In this document: positions 32,791-41,866 of the stretch, in pieces
Layout of the letters: each line of letters begins with the position of its first letter
How positions within the stretch are numbered: position 1 is the stretch's first letter
DNA from: Hyphomicrobiales bacterium
GTDB lineage: Bacteria; Pseudomonadota; Alphaproteobacteria; Rhizobiales; Rhodobiaceae
DNA length: 64,000 nucleotides
Direction of reading: 5' to 3'
NCBI GenBank assembly: GCA_002869065.1
Contig: PKTR01000002.1
Span: 806,001-870,000, forward strand
Program-made: the position numbers and the translations under genes
Notes under the pieces: generated by a model
The model's input: the letters and a program-made list of their open reading frames with translations, nothing else
What the model was told of the DNA's origin: nothing
The model's database searches: none

Positions 32791-34023
32791 TTATTCGCCG
32801 GTGATGACCAGATCGTGCTGGACGCACGGGTCGATGGCGGCAATCGCCAGGCTGACCGCGGTCTTGAAGGCTTCGCGGTCGCCGATCTTCGCGCCCATCA
32901 GCGCTTCGGCGAGCGGGCCCTCGCGGTGGAAGTTCCACTCGGTCGGGGCAAGGATACGATAGAAGGCGGTGCGCTCGTTCTCGAGGCGGACCGCGTGGAG
33001 CAGCCGGCCGCGCGCGGTCTCAACCGCCACCACGCCCTTGCCCTCGCCCCCGGCGAGTACGGTGACGGCAGCCGCTTCCGGCAGACCGGTTTCGTCCGGC
33101 GACGGCGTACCGCACAGGCGGATTTCATCGATCATCGCCTCGATGGCGACGAGCTTGGAGGCAAGCCGCGGCAACAGGCCCGGCCCGTGATCGACCAAGA
33201 GCGCTGAAATCAGCGGATGACCGCGGAAGCGGGCGAAGGTGCCGGTCTCGTAGACCGTGCCATCGAGATCGGGGCGGGCGACGAAGCTGCGGTCGTCATC
33301 GGACAGGAGACGCGCTGCAAGCGCGTCGCCGTCGGCATCGCGCAGCGCCGGCGAGAAGGCCTGACCGAAGCCCGATAGATGATGATCGGCGATATAGCGG
33401 AACACCTTGGCGACCGGCGTTTCGGCGCGGGCGATCCACTCGGCGAAGCGGTCGGCATCGCCGAGTACGCCTGCCGCCCGCAGGCCCTCGCCAAAGACGC
33501 CGAAGCCCATGATGTCTTCGAGGACGCCGGCCAGTTCGCTGATCTTGGGCGTACGCGGCGCAACGCCGGCGCCACCGAGTGTCAGCCAGTCGGAGCGCGG
33601 ATAGACGAGTTTCGGCAGCCGCTTCAGCCGGGCGCGGGTGTCGCGCAGCGCCTGAAACGCCGTTTCCGCCTCGATCACCTGCGGCAGGTCGAGGAACAGG
33701 CGCCAGAGCAACTGGCCGAGCGCCTCGCCGGCGACGATGACGCGGCGCGCGGCGCGCACCTCATCGGACGGCGTGATGCCGAGCGCGGCCTCGCTGGCGG
33801 CGAGGCCGGCGGCGGCATGCGCCGTTCCGCAAATGCTGTAGAGCAGCGGCAGGGCGCGGATCGCATCCATCGCCGATTTGCCTTCGAGCACGGCACTGGC
33901 GCCGAGCGGGCGCGTCGATTCGATATCGACGGCGGTGACCTCGCCATCCTTCGCCGTCAGGCGGACGACCACCCGGCCTTCGATTGCGGTATCGCGATGT
34001 CCCAGATCATCCAGACGCGTCAT
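32791..34023 (-). CDS. Orphan NiFe-hydrogenase large-subunit-like protein (HupK/HoxV-like)
   Basis: A 410-residue protein with the overall pattern of NiFe hydrogenase large subunits, but with degenerate metal sites. Near residue 65 ICGTAHAAAGLA stands where large subunits have RVCGVCxxxH, so one Cys is kept. The C-terminal DPCVQHDL stands where DPCxxC is expected, so again only one Cys. The central VAPTEWNFH-type region (ILAPTEWNFHREG) is also typical. HupK/HoxV maturation proteins are large-subunit-like proteins with modified sites, so this is the nearest call. No hydrogenase structural or other hup/hyp gene is seen in the window. Confidence 0.7.
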   Translation of the reverse strand: MTRLDDLGHRDTAIEGRVVVRLTAKDGEVTAVDIESTRPLGASAVLEGKSAMDAIRALPLLYSICGTAHAAAGLAASEAALGITPSDEVRAARRVIVAGEALGQLLWRLFLDLPQVIEAETAFQALRDTRARLKRLPKLVYPRSDWLTLGGAGVAPRTPKISELAGVLEDIMGFGVFGEGLRAAGVLGDADRFAEWIARAETPVAKVFRYIADHHLSGFGQAFSPALRDADGDALAARLLSDDDRSFVARPDLDGTVYETGTFARFRGHPLISALLVDHGPGLLPRLASKLVAIEAMIDEIRLCGTPSPDETGLPEAAAVTVLAGGEGKGVVAVETARGRLLHAVRLENERTAFYRILAPTEWNFHREGPLAEALMGAKIGDREAFKTAVSLAIAAIDPCVQHDLVITGE

Positions 34024-34352
34024 GCTCTTCCCCGTCAGGCCGCAAGGCCCGTTCTGTTGTCGTTGCCGCCACGCGGATCAGCCGGCGCGGTGGTTTCTTT
34101 TTCCTGTTTACATCAAACGAGCGCAGTTGCTGTCACATCCGCTCGCTGTCTCCCGGCGTTTTTCGAATGCACCATGCTTGAACAGCACGAAATAGGGCGG
34201 GGCGGGCTCGACGGAAATCCCCCGGCATCAGCCGGTGCGTCGCAAAACACGGCTTTTTCGACCAATGGTCGAGCAAACGCCCCCTGTTCATCGCCTTTAA
34301 GATCGATTAAACGGTGTTGCACTACCATTTCCTGTCAGGGGGATTTACCGAC
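34024..34352. other. Divergent spacer between the HupK-like gene and bioY
   Basis: About 330 bases without a gene. A TTTAA...TTAAA inverted repeat with GATCGA between arms lies near 34298-34314, upstream of bioY. It does not match the BioR operator that I know (TTATCTATAA type). No terminator is visible. Confidence 0.4.
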
Positions 34353-34931
34353 ATGACGACTGCTGCAAACGTTCCGACGCTCGCTTCCGCTCTGTGGCCC
34401 GCCACGCGCGGCCATTCCGCCCTGCGCGCCGTTGCGCTTGTCATCGCCGGTACCGCCCTGCTCACGCTGAGCGCCAAGATCCAGGTTCCGTTCTGGCCGG
34501 TGCCGATGACCATGCAGACCTTCGTGGTCCTCATGCTCGGTGCGGTCTACGGCCCGCGCCTCGGCGTCGCCACCGTGCTGGCCTATCTGGCCGAAGGCGC
34601 AATCGGCCTGCCGGTCTTTGCCGGCGGCGGCGGTCTTGCCTATATGGCCGGCCCGACGGGCGGTTACCTCGCCGGCTTCATTGCCTCGGCGGCTCTCGTC
34701 GGCATGCTGGCACAGCGCGGCTTCGACCGTCGTCCGCTGACCACACTGGTCGCCTTCTCGGCCGGCACCACCGTTCTCTACGGCCTCGGCCTCGCCTGGC
34801 TTTCGATGCTGTTCGGCATCGAGAACGCCTTCGCGCTCGGCGTCGTTCCGTTCGTTCCGGCGGAAGCCGCCAAGATCGCTCTTGCGGTCGCGACGCTGCC
34901 GCTCGCCTGGCGCCTGTTCGGCCGCCGCTAA
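34353..34931 (+). CDS. bioY: Biotin transporter BioY
   Basis: Substrate-binding membrane subunit of biotin transport, 192 residues with about six hydrophobic segments. BioY features include AKIQVPFWPVPMTMQT near residue 45, GLPVFAGGGG and AGPTGGYLAGF. No EcfA/EcfT partner genes are adjacent, so it acts alone or with distant energising subunits. ATG 34353 follows AGGGGG. Confidence 0.95.
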   Translation: MTTAANVPTLASALWPATRGHSALRAVALVIAGTALLTLSAKIQVPFWPVPMTMQTFVVLMLGAVYGPRLGVATVLAYLAEGAIGLPVFAGGGGLAYMAGPTGGYLAGFIASAALVGMLAQRGFDRRPLTTLVAFSAGTTVLYGLGLAWLSMLFGIENAFALGVVPFVPAEAAKIALAVATLPLAWRLFGRR

Positions 34932-35074
34932 TTCGATCAGCCAACTGCGGGCAGGCTACTCGACAGCCGCCGAAAGTTGCTGCAGGGTCAACCGCCGGAT
35001 GCGACACCGCGTCCGGCGGTTTTCTTTTGCGGGTACGGCACCGGCAGACCGGCCCGCGCGAGGAGGGTTTGCCG

Positions 35075-35695
35075 ATGAAGCTGTTCTATTCCGTCACCTC
35101 ACCCTATGTGCGCAAGGTCCTCGTGCTCGCCCACGAAGCCGGCATCGTCGACAGACTGGAGATCGTGGCCGCGACCGCGAGCCCGATCGAACGCAACGAG
35201 GCGATCTTCGCAAAAAACCCGCTCGGCAAGATCCCGGCGCTGGTGCTCGACGACGGCCGCGTGCTGTTCGACAGCCGCGTCATTGTCGCCTATCTCGACA
35301 CGCTGCATGACGGCACGCCGTTCATCCCGGCGGACGGGCCGGCGCATTTCGACGCGCTGACCATGCAGGCGCTTGCAGACGGCATTCTCGATGCCGCCCT
35401 TCTGTGCCGCTACGAGATCACCCGCCCCGCCGAGAAGGTGTGGGAAGCGTGGTACGACGGGCAGATGGAGAAGATCGTCTCGGCGCTCGACATGCTGGAA
35501 GCCTCCGCCGTCGAATCGCTTTCCGGTGCCGTGACGATTTCGCCGATCGCGGTTGCCTCGGCGCTCGGCTATCTCGATCTCAGGTTCAAGGACAATATCG
35601 CCGGTGCCGACTGGCGGACGGGACGGCCGAAGCTCGCGGCGTGGTACGAGGGGTTTTCGGCACGGCCGTCGATGGTCGCGACGCAGCCGAATTGA
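35075..35695 (+). CDS. Glutathione S-transferase family protein
   Basis: A 206-residue cytosolic GST-like protein. The N-terminal thioredoxin-fold has YSVTSPYVRKV, NPLGKIPALVLDD and DSRVIVAYLD (glutathione-binding cis-Pro and acidic/Ser region), and the C-terminal half is helical, ending in ARPSMVATQPN. The substrate is unknown. The ribosome-binding site AGGAGGG precedes ATG 35075 by a normal distance. A flavoprotein oxidase gene follows 23 bases after the stop, so they may be co-transcribed. Confidence 0.9.
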   Translation: MKLFYSVTSPYVRKVLVLAHEAGIVDRLEIVAATASPIERNEAIFAKNPLGKIPALVLDDGRVLFDSRVIVAYLDTLHDGTPFIPADGPAHFDALTMQALADGILDAALLCRYEITRPAEKVWEAWYDGQMEKIVSALDMLEASAVESLSGAVTISPIAVASALGYLDLRFKDNIAGADWRTGRPKLAAWYEGFSARPSMVATQPN

Positions 35696-35718
35696 TCGGC
35701 CGAAACGAGGGCAACGCA

Positions 35719-37077
35719 ATGGCAGGGACGGTTCATCCCTATGGCGCGGCGGCAATCGATCCGACAGCCTTGGTCGACAGCCACTGGGAGGCCGTCACCC
35801 CGCCGCTTGCCTTCGAGACGCCGCCGCTCGAGGAGGACGCCGCCTGCGACGTCGCAATCATCGGCGGCGGCTATACGGGGCTTTGGGCGGCAAAGCAGCT
35901 TGCCGACGCGCACGGACTTTCGGTGCGGGTTCTGGAAGCCGCCCGGCCGGGCTGGGGCGCGTCGGGGCGCAATGGCGGCTTTGCCTGTGTCGGCTCCTCG
36001 GCGCTGTCGCCGGATCAACTCATCGCCCGCTATAGCCTCGACGAGGCGCGCGCCTTCTACCGGCTGCAACGCGACGCCATCGAGCATGTCCGCGCGCTGC
36101 TTGCGACAAGCGACCGGGACGGCGGCCTCTCGCCCGACGGCGAGGTGGAGCTGGCGCACAAGGCGAACCGCGTCGCCGCCTTCCACGGCTTCGCCAAGAC
36201 CTATCAGGAGCAGTTCGGCTACAAGCTCACCGTGCTGGAAAAGGGCGACCTTGCCGAGCGCGGCCTCGACGGGCCGGGCTTCTTTGGCGGTCTGGTCAAT
36301 CCGCACGGCTTTGCGCTCAATCCGCTTTCCTACGTGCGCGCGCTCGCCGAAGCCGCGAACGAGGCCGGCGTGCTGATCCACGGCGACAGCCTCGTCACCG
36401 ACTGGGCGAGCGACAACGGCCAGCACGTGCTGAAAACCGCGCGCGGTTCGCTGATCGCTCGGCGCGTGATCGTCGCGACCAACGGCTACAGCCGCGAGAC
36501 GCTGGTGCCGTGGCTGTCCGGACGGCCGCTGCCGGCGATTTCCGCGGTGATGGTGACCCGGTCGATCAGCGAGGACGACTATCAGGCGCAGGGCTTCTTC
36601 AGCCGCACCATGAGCTTCGACAGCCGTACGCTGCTGCATTATTTCCGCCGCCTGCCCGACGACCGGCTGCTGTTCGGCGGGCGCGGCAGTCTGGACGCGT
36701 CGCCGGCCGGACTTGCATCCGCGCGGCAGCGGTTGCGGGCGGATTTTGAAGAGATGTTCCCGGCCTGGCGCTCCGTCGAGACCGAGCGGGTGTGGAGCGG
36801 CTTTGTCTGCCTGACGCGCGATCTGGTGCCCTATATAGGCCCGATCCCGGACCGGCCGGGCGCTTTCGCGGCGCTTGGCTATCACGGCAACGGCGTCGCC
36901 TTTTCGAGCGTCGCAGGGCGTCTCGTCGCCGATCTGGCGGTCGGTGCAAAGGGTGCGGACAACGCCCTACCGGCGGTGGTGCGCGGGCCGATGCGGCGTT
37001 TCATGCTGCCAGCGGCGCGCCGGCTTTTCCTGCGCGCCGCCTATGCCGGATTCGGAATGGTCGACCGCTGGGTCTAA
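35719..37077 (+). CDS. FAD-dependent amine-oxidase/DAO-type oxidoreductase
   Basis: A 452-residue flavoprotein. The Rossmann motif DVAIIGGGYTGLWAA lies near residue 45. GASGRNGGFACVG follows, then a family C-terminal block (LVPYIGPIPDRPG, ALGYHGNGVAFSSVAG). This is the DAO superfamily branch that includes gamma-glutamylputrescine oxidase and related amino-acid/amine oxidases; the substrate is not determined. ATG 35719 is used. It is downstream of the GST and convergent with the thiolase, whose stop is 1 base away. Confidence 0.88.
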   Translation: MAGTVHPYGAAAIDPTALVDSHWEAVTPPLAFETPPLEEDAACDVAIIGGGYTGLWAAKQLADAHGLSVRVLEAARPGWGASGRNGGFACVGSSALSPDQLIARYSLDEARAFYRLQRDAIEHVRALLATSDRDGGLSPDGEVELAHKANRVAAFHGFAKTYQEQFGYKLTVLEKGDLAERGLDGPGFFGGLVNPHGFALNPLSYVRALAEAANEAGVLIHGDSLVTDWASDNGQHVLKTARGSLIARRVIVATNGYSRETLVPWLSGRPLPAISAVMVTRSISEDDYQAQGFFSRTMSFDSRTLLHYFRRLPDDRLLFGGRGSLDASPAGLASARQRLRADFEEMFPAWRSVETERVWSGFVCLTRDLVPYIGPIPDRPGAFAALGYHGNGVAFSSVAGRLVADLAVGAKGADNALPAVVRGPMRRFMLPAARRLFLRAAYAGFGMVDRWV

Positions 37078-37078
37078 A

Positions 37079-38269
37079 TCACAGCGCCTCGACGGCCAGC
37101 GCGATGCCCTGACCGCCGCCGATGCACATGGTGATCAGGCCGTAGCGGCCACCGGTGCGTTTCAGCTCATAGAGCGTCTTGACGGTGATGATCGCGCCCG
37201 TGGCGCCGACCGGGTGGCCAAGTGCGATGGCGCCGCCGTTCGGATTGGTCTTTTCGGCCGGGAAGGCGAGGTCGCGGGCGACCGCGCAGGCCTGTGCGGC
37301 AAAGGCCTCGTTCGATTCGATGACATCGAAATCGGCGACCGAGAGCCCGGTGCGCTCGAGCAGATTGCGCACGGCGGGGATCGGCCCGAGCCCCATGACG
37401 CGCGGCTCGACGCCGGCATGGGCATAACCGACGATGCGCGCCATCGGCTTGGCATCCCGCTTTTCGGCCTCGGCCTCGCTCATCAGCACCATGGCGGCGG
37501 CGCCGTCATTGATGCCCGACGCGTTGCCCGCCGTCACCGTTCCGTCCTTCTTGAACACCGTGCGCAGTTTCTGCATGTCCTCGATGCTCGCATCCATACG
37601 GACGTGCTCATCGGCGGTGAATTCGACGGTCTCGCGGCGCAGCTTGATCTCGACCGGCACGATCTGCTCGGCAAAACGGCCGTCGCGGATGGCGGCGGCG
37701 GCACGGCGGTGGCTCTCAAGCGCAAAAGCGTCCTGCTCGTCACGGTCGAGGCCATATTCCTCGGCGACGTTTTCCGCCGTGATGCCCATATGGCCGTTGC
37801 CGAAGGGATCATTGAGCGCGCCGAGCATCATGTCGGTGAGGCCGGTGTCGCCCATCTTCACGCCCCAGCGGGCGCCAAGCGAGGCCATCGGCGCGCGGCT
37901 CATGGATTCCGCGCCGCCGGCCAGCGCCACATCGGCATCGCCGAGCATGATCGATTGGGCGGCGGAGACGATCGCCTGCACGCCGGAGCCGCACAGCCGG
38001 TTGAGCGTCATGGCCGGGGTGCCGACCGGGATGCCGGCGTCAATCGCCGCGACGCGGGAGAGATACATGTCGCGCGGCTCGGTGTGGATGACGTTACCGA
38101 ACACCACGTGCTGGATGACGTCGGCCTCGATGCCTGCGCGCTTGATCGCTTCGCTCGCAACCGTCGCGCCGAGTTTCGTCGGCGGCACATCCTTCAGCGA
38201 CCCGCCGAACGTGCCGATCGCGGTGCGCGCACCTGCAACGATAACCACTCCCTGGCCTTGGACACCCAT
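37079..38269 (-). CDS. bktB: Beta-ketothiolase (acetyl-CoA acyltransferase, BktB-like)
   Basis: Thiolase of 396 residues that condenses or cleaves acyl-CoAs. Catalytic Cys93 is in LNRLCGSGVQ, the active-site His in GGAIALGHPVGATGA, and the second Cys in TMCIGGGQG. The sequence pattern (HTEPRDMYLSRVAAIDAG, AESMSRAP) is closest to BktB of the polyhydroxyalkanoate and medium-chain pathways, rather than biosynthetic PhaA or FadA; that distinction is from memory of the family. No phaB or phaC is adjacent. Confidence 0.85.
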   Translation of the reverse strand: MGVQGQGVVIVAGARTAIGTFGGSLKDVPPTKLGATVASEAIKRAGIEADVIQHVVFGNVIHTEPRDMYLSRVAAIDAGIPVGTPAMTLNRLCGSGVQAIVSAAQSIMLGDADVALAGGAESMSRAPMASLGARWGVKMGDTGLTDMMLGALNDPFGNGHMGITAENVAEEYGLDRDEQDAFALESHRRAAAAIRDGRFAEQIVPVEIKLRRETVEFTADEHVRMDASIEDMQKLRTVFKKDGTVTAGNASGINDGAAAMVLMSEAEAEKRDAKPMARIVGYAHAGVEPRVMGLGPIPAVRNLLERTGLSVADFDVIESNEAFAAQACAVARDLAFPAEKTNPNGGAIALGHPVGATGAIITVKTLYELKRTGGRYGLITMCIGGGQGIALAVEAL

Positions 38270-38431
38270 TTCCGTCTCCCATTCTCCGTGCGGACCGGCA
38301 TACAGCTTTCGCGGTCCACATCCTTCATTCTGCCGGCGCGATTGTGCAACGCATCACGCGCCTGGCGGACGGTAGCCGCCCGGGCGCGAAAACGCGACAG
38401 GAGAATTGCCAAAGATCGGCAAGAGACGGGA

Positions 38432-40174
38432 TCAGTTGGCGAATTTGAAGAAGTGGTCGCCCGGGCGTTCCTTGACCATGCGCGAAAAGACGGCGGCCGC
38501 TTCCTGCTTGCTCAACGGCTTGGCCGGCCTTGCACCGATCAAGCCGGTAATCAGGCTGCCGTCACCCTTTACGCCGGGCACCCCACCACCCTTGGCGGGG
38601 GGAACGGCGGCCGAGCCCGGGGTCAGGTCCGAGCCCGGCCGCACCGACGGCACAGGTACGCCGCCGATCTGAGAATCATGTGTGGCAATCGATCCGGTCA
38701 CCTCGCCTGTCGTGCCCGCATCGGCGACACGTTCGAGATCCGGCATGCTGGTGCCGAGGAATTTCGCGGCAACGCGCTTGCTGTTTTTGGTGGCGTCATA
38801 GACCGCCGTACCAAGACCGAGGGTTTCGGCGCGCAGCCGGCCGACGGAGGCAATCAGCGTGTATTCCGTAATGCGGCGTTCGTAGCGCGCATTCTCGAGC
38901 GACACGCGCGCCGAGACGATTTCCTGTTCCGCATTCAGCTCATCGAGCACCGAGCGATCGCCGATCTCGCGCTCCTTGCGCACGCCCTTGGCGGCGGCGC
39001 GGGCGGCGGCGACCTGCCGTTCGATCAGGGCAACGCGGCGCTTGGCGGATTCGTGCTGTTCCCAGGCGGTCTGCGCGGCCGCTGTAACGCCATATTGCGC
39101 ATCGCGCGCCTCGTAGCGGCGCTGCATTTCGACCGCCTTGGCGGCGCGCACACGGGAATGCTCGATCCCCTTTGTGAAGATCGGCACGTTCAGTTTCAAC
39201 ATCACATTGGTCGTTTCCTGCTCCGAGGTGGAATAGGAGACGTCGTGCTCATGCAGATAGTCGACATGCAGGTCGAGCGTCGGCATGAATTCGCCGACTG
39301 CGGCCTTGCGGTCGAAGTGGGCGGCGTTTTCAAGGTGCAGGGCGGCCGCGAGCCGCGGATTGGCCTCACGCGCCAGCGCAACCGTATCGGTCAGCGACAA
39401 CGGCAGCAGATGGGCGACGGGTGTGGGATCGCTCAGCTTGCCCGGCGCTTGTCCGACCAGCTGGGCGTAGCTTGCCTTGCTCACCTCGAAATCGGCGAGC
39501 GCCTTGTCGAGATCGGCGCGGGCGGCGTTGTAGCGCGCCTCGGCCTGGCTGACGTCAGTTCGGGTGTTGACGCCGCTCTTGAACTGCGCGCGCGAGGTGC
39601 GCAGGATTTTCGACACGATCTGCAGCGACCGGCGGCGGTGGGCGACGATGCGCTGGTCGCGCAGGACGCCGAGATAGGCGCCGGCGACATTGAGCATCAC
39701 GTTCTGCTCGGTATCGACGAGCTGAGCGTGGCCGGCGGCGATGTTGGCTTTGGCGCTGCGCGTCTCGTTGACGGTCCTGAACCCGCGGAAGATCGGTTGC
39801 TGCAGCGACACGCCGTAGCTGTAGGGATTGACGTTGTAGGAATCGAAGCCCGGCCGGCGGACGAGCTGGTTCGGCACCGACTTGTCGACATTGTTGGAAT
39901 AGCCGTACTGCGCGCTGGCGCTGACGCTCGGCAGCCAGTTGCTGCGCGCCTGCGGCAGCTTCTCATCGGTGGCAAGCTGGCGGGCGCGGTCGGCCTGCAG
40001 GGTCGGATTGGCGACATAGGCCCTGCCGAACGCCTCGTTGAGGTTTTCGGCGCGGGCATTGCCGGATAGCGCCGTCAGGACACACAGCAGAGCTGCCGTG
40101 CCTGTCAACATGGTCCGCCAATGACGATGGCGCGCTGGCCAATCGCAGCGCTGACAACGCAAACTTCCGTCCAT
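38432..40174 (-). CDS. TolC-family outer-membrane channel of type I secretion
   Basis: A 580-residue outer-membrane efflux protein. After a hydrophobic N-terminus (MLTGTAALLCVLTAL then NARA-ENL) come the two repeated TolC segments (LNEAFGRAYVANPTLQ and a second DTVALAREANPRLAA with long coiled-coil helices). Start ATG 40174 is preferred over a TTG five codons upstream, because GAGGG precedes it. The C-terminal tail is Pro/Gly-rich. It is the last gene of the minus-strand type I secretion run 46119-38432, so it very likely serves the tandem ABC/HlyD exporter. Confidence 0.92.
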   Translation of the reverse strand: MDGSLRCQRCDWPARHRHWRTMLTGTAALLCVLTALSGNARAENLNEAFGRAYVANPTLQADRARQLATDEKLPQARSNWLPSVSASAQYGYSNNVDKSVPNQLVRRPGFDSYNVNPYSYGVSLQQPIFRGFRTVNETRSAKANIAAGHAQLVDTEQNVMLNVAGAYLGVLRDQRIVAHRRRSLQIVSKILRTSRAQFKSGVNTRTDVSQAEARYNAARADLDKALADFEVSKASYAQLVGQAPGKLSDPTPVAHLLPLSLTDTVALAREANPRLAAALHLENAAHFDRKAAVGEFMPTLDLHVDYLHEHDVSYSTSEQETTNVMLKLNVPIFTKGIEHSRVRAAKAVEMQRRYEARDAQYGVTAAAQTAWEQHESAKRRVALIERQVAAARAAAKGVRKEREIGDRSVLDELNAEQEIVSARVSLENARYERRITEYTLIASVGRLRAETLGLGTAVYDATKNSKRVAAKFLGTSMPDLERVADAGTTGEVTGSIATHDSQIGGVPVPSVRPGSDLTPGSAAVPPAKGGGVPGVKGDGSLITGLIGARPAKPLSKQEAAAVFSRMVKERPGDHFFKFAN

Positions 40175-40394
40175 CGTACCCTCACTCAAGGACCTGAACG
40201 CTGGTCCCGATACTGCCGTTACTCCGGCTAAATACGATCATGGTCTGTTAAGGTTAAATTCTCGTAACCGACGAGAAACGCAGTTCTTTTTTTCCGAGTT
40301 TGGGAGAAGGCAAGCAAATGCGAGGCGCCGGGCAGTAATCCGGTGACACCTCGGCGTCACCAGTCGTGGCGGCCGGACATGCTGGAAAGGACGC

Positions 40395-41726
40395 TCAGCG
40401 TTCCGAGAAAGCGACGTTGAGCGAGCGATAGATCGGCTTCAGCAGATACTGCATCACCGACTTCGATCCGGTGATGATATCGGCCTGTACGACCATGCCG
40501 GGCAGCAGCGGATAGTCGACCCCGCCGCGGCCAACCGACATGCGGTCGAGCGCAACGGTCGCCTTGTAATAGACCTCGCCTTGCTGGGTCTCGAAGGTGG
40601 TCGGCGAAATACCGCTCACCTTGCCGGAGACGGCGCCGTAGAGTTCGGAGTCGAAGGCGGTGACCTTGACCTCGACCGGGTGGCCGATCTGGACGTGGCC
40701 GATATGATCCGGGGTGAGCTTCACCTCGGCAACCATTTGCTGCTTCTGGGGAACGATCTTGGCGACGACGTCGCCGGAGCGGATCACCTCGCCGGGGGCG
40801 ATCGGTACGATTTCCTGCACCAGACCGACGCTCGGCGAACGGATGAAAAGGCGGTCGACGCGGTCATCGAGCCGCGTCAGGGTCGCCTCGGTCTCCGCCA
40901 GTTCAGCGCTCACAGTGGCGACCTGCTCGCTCCATTCGCGGGTCTTCTTGGCGTTGTATTCCGACAGAAGGTTCCTCGCTTCGGCGAGCGCATCGGCGGC
41001 CGCGAGCGCACGCTGCGTGGCCTGCGCCAGCTTCGAGCGCGTCTGCACCACGGTCGACTTGGCGTTGAGATAATTGACCTTCGACGAATACCCCTGTTCG
41101 AACAGCGACGCCCTGAGCGCGAATTGTTCGTTTTCGATGGCGAGTTGCTCGGTGAGCGCACTCTTTTCCTCGCTCAGGCTCGCCAGTTCGGCGCTGCGCT
41201 GGGCGATACGGGACGCGAGTGTCGTACGTTCGCGTTCGACCAACTCCACTTCGGAGCGATAGAACGCGGCTTGCTGGCGGCCGTGCCTGAAGGGCGTGTC
41301 GAGATCGAATTCCGGCGCCGTATCGGAAAGCAGGGCGGCGAGACGACGGCGCTGCTGTTCAAGATTGATCCTGCGGCTGGTCAACTGCTCGCGCTCGCTC
41401 GACGCCTGCACCGGAGCAAGCCGGATGAGCGGCTGATCCTTGGCGACGAGATCGCCGGGATGGACCAGAACCTCGGCGACGATGCCGCCCTCCAGGTGCT
41501 GAACCTGTTGAACGAAGCCCTCGGGAATGATCTCGCCCTGCGCGATGGCGACCTCATGAACCGGCGCAAGCGCGGCAAGCGCGACGATGAAGATGACGAA
41601 GGCGCTGACCCATTTCAGGATGCCGCCGAAAAACGGCAAGGCACGCCCGCCCTCGAGGTCGAGGGGCGCAGCAAGGGGCCCGTGGGAAGAAGCTCCCGAA
41701 GCCGGGTTTTGCGTTCGTGGCGCCAT
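40395..41726 (-). CDS. HlyD-family membrane fusion protein (type I secretion)
   Basis: Periplasmic adaptor linking the inner-membrane ABC exporter to TolC. The 443-residue protein has an N-terminal membrane anchor (FVIFIVALAALAPV around residue 40), biotinyl-lipoyl-like half motifs (VLVHPGDLVAKDQPLIRL), a long coiled-coil (~100-250) and a C-terminal beta-barrel region with the HlyD-type LLPGMVVQADIITG. It lies between the ABC gene upstream and the TolC gene downstream. Confidence 0.93.
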   Translation of the reverse strand: MAPRTQNPASGASSHGPLAAPLDLEGGRALPFFGGILKWVSAFVIFIVALAALAPVHEVAIAQGEIIPEGFVQQVQHLEGGIVAEVLVHPGDLVAKDQPLIRLAPVQASSEREQLTSRRINLEQQRRRLAALLSDTAPEFDLDTPFRHGRQQAAFYRSEVELVERERTTLASRIAQRSAELASLSEEKSALTEQLAIENEQFALRASLFEQGYSSKVNYLNAKSTVVQTRSKLAQATQRALAAADALAEARNLLSEYNAKKTREWSEQVATVSAELAETEATLTRLDDRVDRLFIRSPSVGLVQEIVPIAPGEVIRSGDVVAKIVPQKQQMVAEVKLTPDHIGHVQIGHPVEVKVTAFDSELYGAVSGKVSGISPTTFETQQGEVYYKATVALDRMSVGRGGVDYPLLPGMVVQADIITGSKSVMQYLLKPIYRSLNVAFSER

Positions 41727-41866
41727 AGCCGTTCTAAACTTTTACTCTCAGGCAAACGGGTTGCCGGTACACACGGCGGAAACGTTAGGAGATCATCGTT
41801 AAAAAAGTGAAAAGCCCGAAAAACGAAATGTCGTAAGGGAAGGCATGAATCACCTTGCCCGAACGC

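Noticed and set aside
34298-34314. BioR operator upstream of bioY
   Set aside because: The inverted repeat TTTAA...TTAAA does not match the known BioR box, so no operator is called.
40342-40361. Terminator between HlyD and TolC genes
   Set aside because: A 6-bp stem (GGTGAC/GTCACC) without a T-run; the genes probably remain in one transcript.
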